From contig JAHHTU010000011.1 of assembly GCA_020024455.1 (NCBI GenBank), positions 1 through 60,619 on the forward strand: a stretch of 60,619 nt of DNA. The letters run 5' to 3'. The stretch comes from Anaerotignum sp. GTDB lineage: Bacteria; Bacillota; Clostridia; Lachnospirales; Anaerotignaceae. The notes below the pieces were generated by a model. That model did no database searches, was not told the DNA's origin, and was given only the letters and a program-made list of their open reading frames with translations. Shown here one piece after another: positions 37,350 through 47,067 of this stretch. The stretch's first letter is position 1. Each line of letters opens with the position of its first letter. The position numbers and the translations under genes are program-made.

Positions 37350-38445
37350 AAGAAAACTCATGTTTGAAGTGATGCGTGGCTTTGTGGCGATTGCGATTGC
37401 GATTGCTGTGGCATTTGTATTCATATTGATTTGTGCAGATGACCCCGCAAAAGCATTGTACGCATTACTGGTTCAGCCAATATTCAGCAATGGTGCAGTG
37501 AACTTAAATTCCATATTTATTATATTGGGACGTATGACACCATTTATATTTACAGGGCTTGCAGTTTGTATCATGTTCTCTGCCAATGAGTTCAACCTTG
37601 GTGGGGAAGGTACTGTCATGGCAGGTGGTTTTGTTGGGGCATTATTTGCCATTTATGTACCAATGGCAGCAGGATTGCATCCGGCGATTTGTATTTTGGC
37701 AGGTGCAGTGACCGGTGGTGTTTTGATGTTAATTCCGGCGGTGGCAAAAGTAAAACTCAATGCAAGTGAAATGGTTTCTTCTTTGATGTTAAACTATGTT
37801 ATCATGTATGTGGTATTGCATTATTTGAACAATGTGTTTGCAGACCGTTCCAAAGGTTCTACACAATCCTATCCGTTTTTGCCAACGGCCGGTATTGAGA
37901 AAATGGTAGAGGGTTCTGAATTGACATGGGGCTTTGTGGTTGCAATTATTGCAACAATATTGGTTTCCTTTTTCATGTTCCGTACACGCTGGGGTTATGC
38001 TATTCGTATGATTGGGATTAACAAATCTTTTTCCAAATATTCCGGTATGAAAGTGGGCGGCGTGGTGATTCTTTCCCAAATCATTGGTGGTGCATTGTGT
38101 GGTATGGGTGGCACTATCGAAGTATTGGGCAGATATAACACATTCCTTTGGAGAGAATTGCCCGGTTATGGTTGGACAGGGATTACGGTTGCAATTTTGG
38201 CAAAAAATAATCCGATTGCAGTACCATTTGCGGCGTTCTTTATCGCATATTTGAACAGAGGTTGTGAATTGATGTCTATTTATGCAGGTGTGCCTGCGGA
38301 GATGTTGGATATTATTCAGGCTGTGATATTCTTGTTCTTTGCCGCAGAACACTTTATGGCAAAAACAAGACAGAAAATGGTTGTCAAAGACACAAAAGAA
38401 GAATTGGCAAAAGCAGAGCCTGCTGTGGAAGGAGGTAATGCATAA
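37339..38445 (+). CDS. nucleoside ABC transporter permease 1
   Basis: A 368-residue permease of the BPD_transp_2 (LivHM-like) family, corresponding to YufP/NupP. It has about nine to ten membrane helices, a long N-terminal helix (15-40), the conserved NEFNLGGEGTVMAGGFVGAL segment, and GGALCGMGGTIEVLG followed by the coupling-helix region. It overlaps the ATPase gene (GGAGGGTACAGC before ATG) and its TAA overlaps the next ATG (TAATG), so the three transporter genes are tightly coupled. Confidence 0.93.
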   Translation: MGNKRKLMFEVMRGFVAIAIAIAVAFVFILICADDPAKALYALLVQPIFSNGAVNLNSIFIILGRMTPFIFTGLAVCIMFSANEFNLGGEGTVMAGGFVGALFAIYVPMAAGLHPAICILAGAVTGGVLMLIPAVAKVKLNASEMVSSLMLNYVIMYVVLHYLNNVFADRSKGSTQSYPFLPTAGIEKMVEGSELTWGFVVAIIATILVSFFMFRTRWGYAIRMIGINKSFSKYSGMKVGGVVILSQIIGGALCGMGGTIEVLGRYNTFLWRELPGYGWTGITVAILAKNNPIAVPFAAFFIAYLNRGCELMSIYAGVPAEMLDIIQAVIFLFFAAEHFMAKTRQKMVVKDTKEELAKAEPAVEGGNA

Positions 38446-39401
38446 TGTTTGAACAGTTGATGAATATTATATTTACAACAAGTTTTGGTTTTTCTATCAT
38501 TCGTATTACTTCTCCGATTTTGTTTGCAGCTTTGGCAGCAGTGGTTGCTGAAAAAGCAGGGGTAACAAACATCGGTTTGGAAGGGATTATGATGATTTCT
38601 GCATTGTTTGGTGTGTTGATTGCATACTGGACAAATCACTGGCTCGTAGGCGTTTTGGGTGCAGCGGCAGTTGGTGTGCTTTTGGCACTGATTATGGGTA
38701 TTTTTGCACTGAAACTGAAAACAGATATTATATTAGCCGGTATTGCTGTCAACTTGATAGGTGCGGGCGGTACCGTGTTCTTGCTGTATTTGTTCACAGG
38801 TTTGAAAGGCAATACGGCAAGTTTGACCAATCCAAATATGTTGACACCAAAAATCAACATTCCGATATTGGAAAATATACCGGTGATTGGGCCGATTTTG
38901 TCAGGACACTCTATTTTGACTTATGTTGCATTTTTATTGGTTGTATTGGTTTGGATATTGTTGTATAAAACTGCATTGGGTTTGCAAATTCGTGCAGTGG
39001 GTGAAAACTCCAATGCCGCAGATAGTGTTGGCGTAAGTGTATTGAAAATCAAATACATTGCATTGGGCATTTCCGGTGCATTGGCAGGTTTGGGTGGTGC
39101 ATATATGTCTATGTACTATTCTCAAAGCTGGAACAACGGGATTGTTGCAGGTCGTGGCTTTATCGCTTTGGCGGCACAGGCGATGGGACAAGGAGAACCG
39201 GTTGGTGCGATGTTATCGTCTTTGTTCTTTGGTTTTGCAAGTGCGTTGGGGAACAAACTGGAAGGTATGCAAGGATTTTCCTCTTATCTGGTGGCGGCAA
39301 TTCCTTATGCAGTAACCATATTGGGCTTGGTATTATATGCGGCAACACAGGTGCGTCGTGTGAAAAAACATCGTCATAAAAAAGAAGAAAAAGCATCTTG
39401 A
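38445..39401 (+). CDS. nucleoside ABC transporter permease 2
   Basis: A 318-residue permease corresponding to YufQ/NupQ, partner of the preceding gene. Eight or more membrane helices are predicted. Typical segments are TNIGLEGIMMISALFGVLI, IRAVGENSNAADSVGV (coupling region) and GISGALAGLGGAYMSMYY, then GRGFIALAAQAMGQGEPVGA. The C-terminus is a basic, Lys-rich tail. A terminator separates it from the nucleoside hydrolase genes, but the spacing is short and read-through is likely. Confidence 0.93.
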   Translation: MFEQLMNIIFTTSFGFSIIRITSPILFAALAAVVAEKAGVTNIGLEGIMMISALFGVLIAYWTNHWLVGVLGAAAVGVLLALIMGIFALKLKTDIILAGIAVNLIGAGGTVFLLYLFTGLKGNTASLTNPNMLTPKINIPILENIPVIGPILSGHSILTYVAFLLVVLVWILLYKTALGLQIRAVGENSNAADSVGVSVLKIKYIALGISGALAGLGGAYMSMYYSQSWNNGIVAGRGFIALAAQAMGQGEPVGAMLSSLFFGFASALGNKLEGMQGFSSYLVAAIPYAVTILGLVLYAATQVRRVKKHRHKKEEKAS

Positions 39402-39407
39402 TTGTTT

Positions 39408-39439
39408 TGTTGGTTCGGATTTTTCCGAACCAACTTTTC
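39408..39439 (+). terminator. terminator after the transporter genes
   Basis: GTTGGTTCGG / CCGAACCAAC stem with a T-rich loop, followed by TTTTC. Confidence 0.8.
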
Positions 39440-39475
39440 ACATAACAAAAGCAAAATATTTTGGGAGGTACAAAT

Positions 39476-40417
39476 ATGAGAAAAATTCCGATAATATTGG
39501 ACGGTGACCCCGGTCATGATGATGCGATTGCTTGGGTTTTGGCAAAAGGCAGCCCTACATTGGACATATTGGGGGTAACTGCTGTTTGCGGAAACCAAAC
39601 AGTTGAAAAAACAACTTATAATGCACAAAGAATTTGTACATTGATTGATTTGCACGTACCAACAGCAAAAGGAAGATTAAGACCATTGATTGCAGAACCG
39701 ATTATTGCAACCACGGTGCATGGAGAGTCGGGTTTGGACGGGCCTGCATTGCCGGAACCTGATTTCGCATTGGAAGATGTGGACGCTGTGACATTGATGG
39801 CAAGATTGATTACAGAAAGCAAAGAGCCTGTCACGATTGTACCAACCGGCCCGTTGACCAATGTGGCGGCATTGTTGTTGGCTTATCCGGAATTGAAATC
39901 CAAAATCAAACAGATTTCTTTGATGGGTGGCGGTGTGCAATACGGAAACTGGACACCAGCAGCAGAGTTTAATATTTTGGTAGACCCCGAAGCCGCAGAT
40001 GTGGTATTTTCCTCCGGTATCCCCATTATTATGGCTGGCTTGGACGTAACAGAAAAGGCAATGATTTTCCCGGAAGATTTTGAAAGAATTCGTGCATTGG
40101 GCAATCATGTGGCAGTCATTGTTGCAGATTGGTTGGAATTTTTCTATCAATTCCATAGAGGTTTGGGATACGAAGGGGCACCGGTGCATGATGCGGTGGC
40201 AGTTGCGGCTTTGTTGAAACCGGAAATCATGGAAATGAGAGATTTGTATGTGGAAGTGGAAACAAGCGGTGATTTTTGCAGAGGTGCAACCGTGGCAGAT
40301 TTTAACAATGTTTTGGGAAAATCACCAAATGCAAAAGTGTTGATGGGCATTGACCGCAAAGCGTTTGTGGATTTGTTGGTAGAAGCGATTGCAACATATG
40401 GGGAGGAAAAAGCATGA
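39476..40417 (+). CDS. inosine-uridine preferring nucleoside hydrolase 1
   Basis: A 313-residue nucleoside hydrolase that cleaves the N-glycosidic bond of ribonucleosides. The calcium-binding aspartate cluster is DGDPGHDD near the N-terminus, with TGPLTNVAALL, MGGGVQYGNWTPAAEFN (an Asn-rich ribose contact) and the later VHDAVAVAALL histidine-aspartate pair. The start at 39476 follows GGGAGGTACAAAT. It overlaps the second hydrolase by four bases (ATGA). Placement after a nucleoside importer suggests that imported nucleosides are split into base and ribose. Confidence 0.92.
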   Translation: MRKIPIILDGDPGHDDAIAWVLAKGSPTLDILGVTAVCGNQTVEKTTYNAQRICTLIDLHVPTAKGRLRPLIAEPIIATTVHGESGLDGPALPEPDFALEDVDAVTLMARLITESKEPVTIVPTGPLTNVAALLLAYPELKSKIKQISLMGGGVQYGNWTPAAEFNILVDPEAADVVFSSGIPIIMAGLDVTEKAMIFPEDFERIRALGNHVAVIVADWLEFFYQFHRGLGYEGAPVHDAVAVAALLKPEIMEMRDLYVEVETSGDFCRGATVADFNNVLGKSPNAKVLMGIDRKAFVDLLVEAIATYGEEKA

Positions 40418-41349
40418 AAAAAATACCTGTAATTATTGATTGTGACCCCGGTGTTGATGATACCGCTGCATTGTTGTTGGCGTGTCAGATACCGGAATTA
40501 GATGTGCGTGCTGTGACAACAGTGGCTGGTAACGTGGGCGTGGACAAAACAACCGCAAATGCAAAAAGAGTCAGAAACATCATTGGGGCAGATTTCCCTA
40601 TTTTTCAGGGAGCAGATAAACCTATGTTTCGTGATTTGGTGACAGCGGCAGAATTCCATGGTGAAGATGGATTTGGAGGCGTGGAATTGCCAATTCCAGA
40701 GGAGGATATATCCGAAGAAAAAGCATGGGACGCAATGTATCGCATTGCAAAAGAATGTGATGGGGAATTGGTGATAATTGCCGTAGCACCTTTGACAAAT
40801 ATCGGGATTGCATTGGCAAAATATAAAGAGTTTCCCAATTTGGTGAAAAAATTTGTGATTATGGGTGGTGCTGCTGTGGGTGGCAATGTGACACCGGCGG
40901 CGGAATTCAATGTGTATGTAGACCCAGAAGCCGCAGATATGCTGTTTTGTTGTGGGACACCGATACATATGTGTGGGTTAGATGTGACAATGAAATGCTA
41001 TATCACACCGGAAGAAGTGAAACAAATTGCAGATTTTGGTTCTGTACAAGCAAAACTGTTTCATGATGTATTGCAAAATTGCATGAAAAAATATATGCAG
41101 TCCGGCAATCGAGGGGTTGCATTGCATGACCCGGCAGCAGTATTGTACAGTGTGTATCCGCAGATGTTTACAGCAGAAGAAGCCGGCGTGCGTGTGGAAA
41201 CAAAAGGCACAAGAACATTGGGCAAAACCGTTACAGATTTGTATAGCGACAAACAATTTGAACAACACAATGTATGTGTGGTGACAGATGTAGACAGAAC
41301 TGCATTTATTGAAAAAGTATTTGCATTGATGAAACAATACACCAATTAA
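40414..41349 (+). CDS. inosine-uridine preferring nucleoside hydrolase 2
   Basis: A second 311-residue nucleoside hydrolase, clearly related to its neighbour but far from identical. It has DCDPGVDD, APLTNIGIAL, MGGAAVGGNVTPAAEFNVYVD and ALHDPAAVLY. The first has DGDPGHDD and VHDAVAV at the same places, so the two may differ in preference for purine and pyrimidine nucleosides. It is translationally coupled to the first through an ATGA overlap. The two probably arose by ancient tandem duplication. Confidence 0.92.
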   Translation: MKKIPVIIDCDPGVDDTAALLLACQIPELDVRAVTTVAGNVGVDKTTANAKRVRNIIGADFPIFQGADKPMFRDLVTAAEFHGEDGFGGVELPIPEEDISEEKAWDAMYRIAKECDGELVIIAVAPLTNIGIALAKYKEFPNLVKKFVIMGGAAVGGNVTPAAEFNVYVDPEAADMLFCCGTPIHMCGLDVTMKCYITPEEVKQIADFGSVQAKLFHDVLQNCMKKYMQSGNRGVALHDPAAVLYSVYPQMFTAEEAGVRVETKGTRTLGKTVTDLYSDKQFEQHNVCVVTDVDRTAFIEKVFALMKQYTN

Positions 41350-41360
41350 GCAAAAAACAG

Positions 41361-41402
41361 AAAGATGTGTTTGGCAAAACTGCCACAACACATCTTTTTT
41401 TA
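41361..41402 (+). terminator. terminator of the nucleoside salvage block
   Basis: AAAGATGTGTT / AACACATCTTT outer stem with inner GGCA / TGCC, followed by a T run. Confidence 0.88.
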
Positions 41403-41589
41403 TAATCTTAACAAAAACTTTATACAAGAATGATGAATATTCTTTTGGTGACTTTTTTGTATTATTTTTGCAAAAAATTACAATATTTTCCCTTTCTGTT
41501 TATTATCTTTTTGGCATTTTGTAAAATATAATAAGATTTTGTCATATTTTTTTGATAGAAGTAAATACAAATTCAGTGATATTGTTAAA

Positions 41590-41618
41590 TTGAAAAAAAT
41601 ATTACGCTATGCTATAAT
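41590..41618 (+). promoter_or_regulatory. promoter of the decayed PAS/EAL gene
   Basis: TTGAAA (41590-41595), 17-base spacer, TATAAT (41613-41618) with TGC before it. The 41403-41589 stretch before it is very AT-rich and holds no gene. Confidence 0.7.
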
Positions 41619-41667
41619 CATAAAACTACATAAATATAAAAGAAGAAAATTGTAGAAGACAATATTT

Positions 41668-42450
41668 ATGGAAAATATATGGAACGAGAAGATTTTAGAT
41701 GATATACAAGAACAGGTATACATCATAAATGCTGACACGTTTCAATTCGTAGAAGCAAATAGAAAAATGGCATATCAGTATGGAATGAAGTGTCATAAAT
41801 TGTTTTGTAAAGCAGATGCATCTTGTATAGATTGCAGGATTGCACAAACAATCAGGAAGTGAAGATTGTCAAGAAACATAAAGAGTACAAACAATGCGTA
41901 CAAATTACATTCCATCAATACCAATATCAGCACAACCAAGAAGAAAATATATGTTGATGTTCCAAATGCAATCAAATCATCAATGGTGGTGAAAAATGTA
42001 CGAAATGGTATGTGTGCTGCAACATATCGGATTACTTTTGTCAATTCTTATTTACATAGTGTATTGCCCAACGCAAAACGAGGTGCGATATGCTATGAAT
42101 CTTTGATGGGGCATGATACGCCTTGTGAACAATGCCCGATTTTATATCTGAAACAAGATGGTAAAACCATTCATAGAGAACTACCTATCCAAAAACTGAA
42201 AAAATATTTGAATATAGATTCTGTATGCATGACTGTTACAGGCAATGAAGCTGGGTAAAATATTTATCAATCAGATTGTGCAATCAGATATGCACTGTTT
42301 GATTATCAAGCATTTGGTGAAGTTTGCCAAGGAATGGAAATGAAAAATTGTAGCAGAAGGGGTGGAACGAAAAGAAGAATATGATATCTTAATAGCATTA
42401 GGGTGCGATGATATATAGGGGTATATGTTTTCAAAGCCTTTGCCGAAGCA
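41668..42450 (+). pseudogene. decayed PAS-...-EAL c-di-GMP phosphodiesterase
   Basis: Fragments of one gene remain in order. Codons 1-64 (MENIWNEKILDDIQEQVYII) form a PAS-like domain with a Cys motif (ADASCIDCRI). A second PAS-like piece, ICYESLMGHDTPCEQCPI, lies in 41866-42258. After 42258 come EAL C-terminal pieces: KIFINQIVQSDMH, then, after a TGA, IVAEGVERKEEYDILIALGC, then after a TAG, GYMFSKPLPKQ. The middle (any GGDEF and most of EAL) is deleted and several frame breaks and stops separate the parts. The promoter survives. The intact gene would have resembled the 12674-15739 protein. Confidence 0.8.
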
Positions 42451-42504
42451 AATAAGATGTGTAAGAGGGAAGTTGTTTTTAGGAGATGGAGGTATAAAGA
42501 AAAA

Positions 42505-44502
42505 ATGAAGTTTATCAAAAGCAAGAAATTATCTACGATTGTATCTATTTATTCATTGGTTATTTTGATTGTACTAAATATCATAACTGCGATTGGGATT
42601 GGGGCTTTGGCAAACAATGCGATGACTACAAAACAACTGGAATATTTGGTACAAGTGCAAGCCAATGCAAAAAAGCAGGTAGAAGCTTATGTAGATAAGT
42701 ACAAAGCATTGGTACAAGAATCTGCAAACAGTCCTGAGTTGCAAGATGCAGTTGCTGTGGCAAGCAAAGAAAATCCAATTATAAAAAATCCTGACTTTCA
42801 CAGAATTGTCAATACATTGGATAGATTGCGTCAAAATTATAAAGATATTCTGACAATCGGTTTGGTGAGTGTTGGTGAAAACAATGCATATTTGTCTGAT
42901 GGTCGTAAAATAGATATTGTTGCAAGTGAGCGTCCGATTTATACAGCCATTACAGAGAATAGAACATATGTGACACAGCCATATGTGGATACGGTTACAA
43001 ACTCTATGTGTATTTCCATTGCGACACCCATACATCACAACAACAAAGTGGTTGGTTTGATTTCTGCTGACTTGGCATTAGACAAAGTGTCTGCAATGTT
43101 ACAGGAATTGTCTTTTAATGAAACGGGAAGATTGTTGCTGTTATCAGCAGATAATACGGTGATTGCGTATGAAAATACAGGCTTGATTGGCAGTAATACA
43201 ACAGATGCGGGATTGAGCGGCGAAGAATGGGAATATGCTTTGCAAAATCCCGGAGATGATGTTTTCACATATCGGTATCAAAATGACAACAAAGTTGGTA
43301 TACTTGCAGAATTGCCGGAATATCAATGGAAATTGTTGGTAGGTTTGTCCAGAAAAGAATTTTTTAGGGATATTGTTTTGAATATTATAGCATTATCCGG
43401 ATTTTTGATTGCAAGTTTGATTATTTCCTCTGTGTTGTTGAGAAAAGTCATTGCAAAAAAATTAAGTCCGATTACAGATGTGAATACGTGTTTGCTGGAA
43501 ATGAGTAAAGGTAATCTGCAAATTGATATTGATTACAACAGTGATGACGAAATTGGAGAAATGGCACAATCTTTGAAAAACTGTATCCAAAGTTTGTCTT
43601 CCTATATTCATGATATTGATTATGTTTTGGACGGCTTTTCCGGAGGGGATTTGACGACAAATTTCCAATTACAGTTTGAAGGAGATTTCCAATCCATTCA
43701 GAGTTCCATAGAACAGTTTAGAAAAAAATTGGATTTGCTGTTAAGAGATATTACCATAGCGGCAGAACAAGTATCCATGGGCTCCGGTCAAATTGCGTCC
43801 GGTGCACAGGCTTTGGCACAAGGTGCAACAGAACAAGCAGCTTCTGTACAGGAATTGGCAGCCGCAGTCACACAGGTTTCCGAGCAAATCCATACAAACG
43901 AAGAAAATTCTAAATCTGCAAGTGAACGAGTAAATCAGGCAAGTGTAGCATTGGCACACTGTAATACACAAATGCAAGATTTGGAAAGCGTAATGGGACA
44001 AATCAATGAACAATCCGGTAAAATCAGCAATATTATTAAAACCATTGAAGATATCGCATTCCAGACAAATATTTTGGCTTTGAATGCTTCTGTGGAAGCG
44101 GCAAGAGCAGGTACATACGGAAAGGGTTTTGCAGTTGTGGCAAATGAAGTGGGCAATTTGTCTACAAAGAGTTCCGAAGCATCAAAAGAAATTACACAAC
44201 TGATTGAAGCAACCATCAGTACCATTGAAAAAGGTTTGTCTGCAACAGAGCAAACAGCAAAATCTTTGTTGGAAGTGATGCAACAGGCACAAGGTGCTGT
44301 ATCATTGGTAGATGAAATTGCCGTGGCTTCTCAACAGCAGGCATCTGCGATTACACAGATTGATATTGGTGTCAGCCAGATTTCCACTGTGGTACAAAGC
44401 AATTCCGCTACATCTGAACAATCAGCAGCAGCAAGTGAAGAATTATCCGGTCAAGCAAGTGTATTGCATGATTTGGTAAATCAATTTGAATTGCAAAAAT
44501 AA
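42505..44502 (+). CDS. methyl-accepting chemotaxis protein
   Basis: A 665-residue transmembrane chemoreceptor. Helix 1 (about 9-33) is followed by an extracellular dCache-like ligand domain (about 40-280) with the typical YVTQPYVDTVTNSMCISIATPI strand pair. Helix 2 lies at about 290-315, then HAMP (about 315-370) and a long signalling coiled coil. The hairpin tip EDIAFQTNILALNASVEAAR that contacts CheA/CheW is intact. GGAGG at 42488-42492 supports the start at 42505. It starts 50 bases after a decayed EAL gene and may use that gene's promoter. The ligand is unknown. Confidence 0.93.
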   Translation: MKFIKSKKLSTIVSIYSLVILIVLNIITAIGIGALANNAMTTKQLEYLVQVQANAKKQVEAYVDKYKALVQESANSPELQDAVAVASKENPIIKNPDFHRIVNTLDRLRQNYKDILTIGLVSVGENNAYLSDGRKIDIVASERPIYTAITENRTYVTQPYVDTVTNSMCISIATPIHHNNKVVGLISADLALDKVSAMLQELSFNETGRLLLLSADNTVIAYENTGLIGSNTTDAGLSGEEWEYALQNPGDDVFTYRYQNDNKVGILAELPEYQWKLLVGLSRKEFFRDIVLNIIALSGFLIASLIISSVLLRKVIAKKLSPITDVNTCLLEMSKGNLQIDIDYNSDDEIGEMAQSLKNCIQSLSSYIHDIDYVLDGFSGGDLTTNFQLQFEGDFQSIQSSIEQFRKKLDLLLRDITIAAEQVSMGSGQIASGAQALAQGATEQAASVQELAAAVTQVSEQIHTNEENSKSASERVNQASVALAHCNTQMQDLESVMGQINEQSGKISNIIKTIEDIAFQTNILALNASVEAARAGTYGKGFAVVANEVGNLSTKSSEASKEITQLIEATISTIEKGLSATEQTAKSLLEVMQQAQGAVSLVDEIAVASQQQASAITQIDIGVSQISTVVQSNSATSEQSAAASEELSGQASVLHDLVNQFELQK

Positions 44503-44536
44503 AATTTGTTTTATAAAAAATTTGTTATGATGTTGA

Positions 44537-44573
44537 AATGGTATGGTTGTATATGGTGACCATACCATTTTCA
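44537..44573 (+). terminator. terminator of the chemoreceptor gene
   Basis: Perfect eleven-base stem AATGGTATGGT / ACCATACCATT, followed by a short T run. Confidence 0.7.
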
Positions 44574-44664
44574 TATGTGGATATAGATTTTATAACGCTA
44601 TACGGCAGTATCATATTTTCACAAAGAGAAAATACACATTTTATCAAAAAGGCGGTTTTATCAG

Positions 44665-44916
44665 ATGGAAGAAAAATATCAAATACTCGCAGAAAAAATA
44701 TTGGAATTGGTACAAAAAAGCGGAGAAACCGATGCAGCAGCATTATCCATGGAATTGGGACAAAATCATGGCGAAATATTATGTTTGCTAAAAGAAATGG
44801 AACAACAAAATTGGTTGTCTACCTATGAATTGGATATGTGTTGTGGTGTGGAATATATCGTAGACGGACTCACGGAACAAGGCGTACAGGCATTGCAAAA
44901 AGCAAAACAAGCATAA
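44665..44916 (+). CDS. small winged-helix-like protein
   Basis: An 83-residue acidic protein. The pattern ILAEKILELVQKSGETDAAALSMELG, HGEILCLLKEMEQQNWL and GLTEQGVQALQ looks like a helix-turn-helix plus wing, as in small MarR/ROK-like DNA-binding modules, but no family is recognised with confidence. Its two adjacent cysteines (DMCCGVEY) could bind metal or sense redox state. A weak AAGGCGG precedes the ATG. It is a single gene with its own terminator. Confidence 0.55.
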   Translation: MEEKYQILAEKILELVQKSGETDAAALSMELGQNHGEILCLLKEMEQQNWLSTYELDMCCGVEYIVDGLTEQGVQALQKAKQA

Positions 44917-44955
44917 CAAAAAGACCAATACATTTATTTGTATTGGCCTTTTTTT
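44917..44955 (+). terminator. terminator of the small wHTH-like gene
   Basis: CCAATAC / GTATTGG stem with A and T runs on its two sides; it also lies at the 3' end of the convergent tRNA-Ser gene. Confidence 0.85.
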
Positions 44956-44957
44956 GA

Positions 44958-45042
44958 CGGAGAGAGAGGGATTTGAACCCTCGGAACCTTTCGGTTCATA
45001 GCTTTTCGAGAGCTACACCATAAGCCACTCGGACACCTCTCC
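44958..45042 (-). tRNA. tRNA-Ser(CGA)
   Basis: An 85-base class II tRNA read on the minus strand: acceptor GGAGAGG / TCTCTCC with discriminator G, anticodon stem TAGCT / AGCTA around loop CTCGAAA (anticodon CGA), a long variable arm (GAACC / GGTTC) and T-arm GAGGG-TTCAAAT-CCCTC. CCA is not encoded. It decodes UCG. Confidence 0.95.
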
Positions 45043-45219
45043 AAACAATGATACATATGGATAACAGTATAGCAGTAATGATATCAAAAAGCAATATATT
45101 TTCCATAAAGATAAAAAATATTATGACAAAAATCATAAAAGATGATTGGTAGATGGTAAAAAATGTGGTAAAATGAAAAAAATAAACATCAAAGAAACAG
45201 CAAATAGGAGTGATGCCAT

Positions 45220-47019
45220 TTGAAAAATCGAACACAAAAATGTATGGTATGGGTGATGTTGTTGGTGATGCTATTTTCTGTACCGGCATATGGGCAGTAT
45301 ACAGGAAATGCACCTTATGCACAACGCAATATAGAAACAACATACAATTTGGAAACAGCAAAACAACATATTGCACAACTACAAGAAGCGTTACATCAAA
45401 AAGGGCAGAAAAAAGAAGTGGAAAAGTTATATGATTTGGTGATAGAAGACTTTGACCGATTGGCTACGGTGGTGTCTATGACACAGATTGCATATGACAA
45501 AAATGTTTTAGATGCACAGGCAGCAAAGCAAGAGGCATATTGGAAGAATATCTATACAGAACAATATGACCGAATATATTCTTGTTTATATGATGGGTTT
45601 TCAACGGAATATGCCGCAATTTTAGAGAAGAAAATCGGTACAATATTACCGGAAGGATATACTGCCATGTCAGAAAAGGCATTTGCTTTGTCTGAAAGAG
45701 AGCAGAATTTGGTACAGCAATATCAACAGGCGGCAGCAAAGACATATACAGTCAATGTAGACGGTGTAACTTGGAATGATGAAACACTGGAACAGTCTGA
45801 TATCTCAGATACACAGTATCAAAAAGTACAACAAGCATTGGCAAAAGAAAAAAACAAAGCATTGGGGAATTGCTATTTACAGTTGGTACAAGTGCGAAAA
45901 GAAATCGCAAAAGAAGCCGGATATACAGAATATACAAAATATGCAACGGATATGTATGCAAGAGATTATACAGCAGAAGATGCAAAACAATTTTGCAGCA
46001 ATGTGAAAACGTATATTGTACCACTATATGAAACCATATACAAACAAATTGAAAAAAACAAAGACTTTGAAAAAGAATTGGCAAGCTTTGAGGATAATGC
46101 AACACAAGATATTATGGATAGGGTTGCCGTTGTGGTTGAAAATATTTCTCCCGAATTGCGTAAGATTTATACCCATATGTGCCGTAATGGGTTATATGAT
46201 TTTGATGAGCCGAAACCGGAGCGTGTAGGCGGTGCATATACCGTAGGTATGCCATATTACAAAGATGCGTATTTGTTTGCAAATAAAGAAAATACATACA
46301 GCGATTATCAAACTGTTTTGCATGAATTCGGACATTTTGCGGCATATTGTTTTGATGAAACACCGGAGCTGTTCCGTGGATTTTCTGTCGATGTTGCGGA
46401 AATACAATCGCAGGCTTTGGAATTGTTGGCGTTGCATGAAGTGGATAGCATATTTGGAGAACGGGCAGACACATATACGTTGATGGAATTGTCAGATATT
46501 TTGTTTGCAATTATGAGTGCGGCGATGGTATATGAATTTGAAGAAGTGGTATACAAGCAACCACATATGACATTGGACGATATGAACCGCCTGTTTGCAG
46601 ATATTCAAACACAATATCATGCGGTATTTTTTCCCACATATGACAATGCGTGTTATGATTGGGTGGACGTGACACATTTATTTGATAGCCCAATGTATTA
46701 TATCGGATATGGAACATCTGCATTTTCCGCATTGAATATATGGCTGCTTTCTCAACAGGATTACGAGGCGGCAGTGCAAATATATTTGGATATTACAAAA
46801 TATGCATCAAATAGTTCTTATCAAAATATTGTGGAAACTTGTGACTTGGAAAATGTGTTTGATGCCAAAGATGTGCAACAAATGACAACAAGCATTGCAC
46901 AAACAGAAGCATTTGGTGGAGATGGTGTGATGCAAAAAACAGCAGGGCTGAACTGGCATGGTTTGTTGCGTGTGCTATGGAATATGCTATCTAGCCATAG
47001 ATTATCTGCCTATATGTAA
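45220..47019 (+). CDS. secreted M3-family metallopeptidase
   Basis: A 599-residue zinc peptidase related to oligoendopeptidase F/thimet families. HEFGH at 368-372 gives two zinc ligands and the general base; a downstream Glu in DVAEIQSQALE would be the third ligand. Unlike cytosolic PepF it starts with a signal peptide (about 1-26, VWVMLLVMLFSVPAYG), so it should act outside the membrane. The start codon is TTG at 45220 with GGAG ten bases upstream; an ATG nearby is in another frame. It follows tRNA-Ser on the other strand and has its own terminator. Confidence 0.87.
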   Translation: MKNRTQKCMVWVMLLVMLFSVPAYGQYTGNAPYAQRNIETTYNLETAKQHIAQLQEALHQKGQKKEVEKLYDLVIEDFDRLATVVSMTQIAYDKNVLDAQAAKQEAYWKNIYTEQYDRIYSCLYDGFSTEYAAILEKKIGTILPEGYTAMSEKAFALSEREQNLVQQYQQAAAKTYTVNVDGVTWNDETLEQSDISDTQYQKVQQALAKEKNKALGNCYLQLVQVRKEIAKEAGYTEYTKYATDMYARDYTAEDAKQFCSNVKTYIVPLYETIYKQIEKNKDFEKELASFEDNATQDIMDRVAVVVENISPELRKIYTHMCRNGLYDFDEPKPERVGGAYTVGMPYYKDAYLFANKENTYSDYQTVLHEFGHFAAYCFDETPELFRGFSVDVAEIQSQALELLALHEVDSIFGERADTYTLMELSDILFAIMSAAMVYEFEEVVYKQPHMTLDDMNRLFADIQTQYHAVFFPTYDNACYDWVDVTHLFDSPMYYIGYGTSAFSALNIWLLSQQDYEAAVQIYLDITKYASNSSYQNIVETCDLENVFDAKDVQQMTTSIAQTEAFGGDGVMQKTAGLNWHGLLRVLWNMLSSHRLSAYM

Positions 47020-47030
47020 TAGATTTGATG

Positions 47031-47067
47031 AAAAAAGACGAAATTGTGATACAGTTTCGTCTTTTTT
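47031..47067 (+). terminator. terminator of the M3 peptidase gene
   Basis: AAAAAGACGAAA / TTTCGTCTTTTT stem. The following 190 bases up to the hom promoter show no gene. Confidence 0.8.

Noticed and set aside
45210..45434. ATG-started 74-codon ORF overlapping the M3 peptidase start
   Set aside because: It is out of frame with the peptidase, has no family features, and the TTG frame begins with a proper signal peptide.
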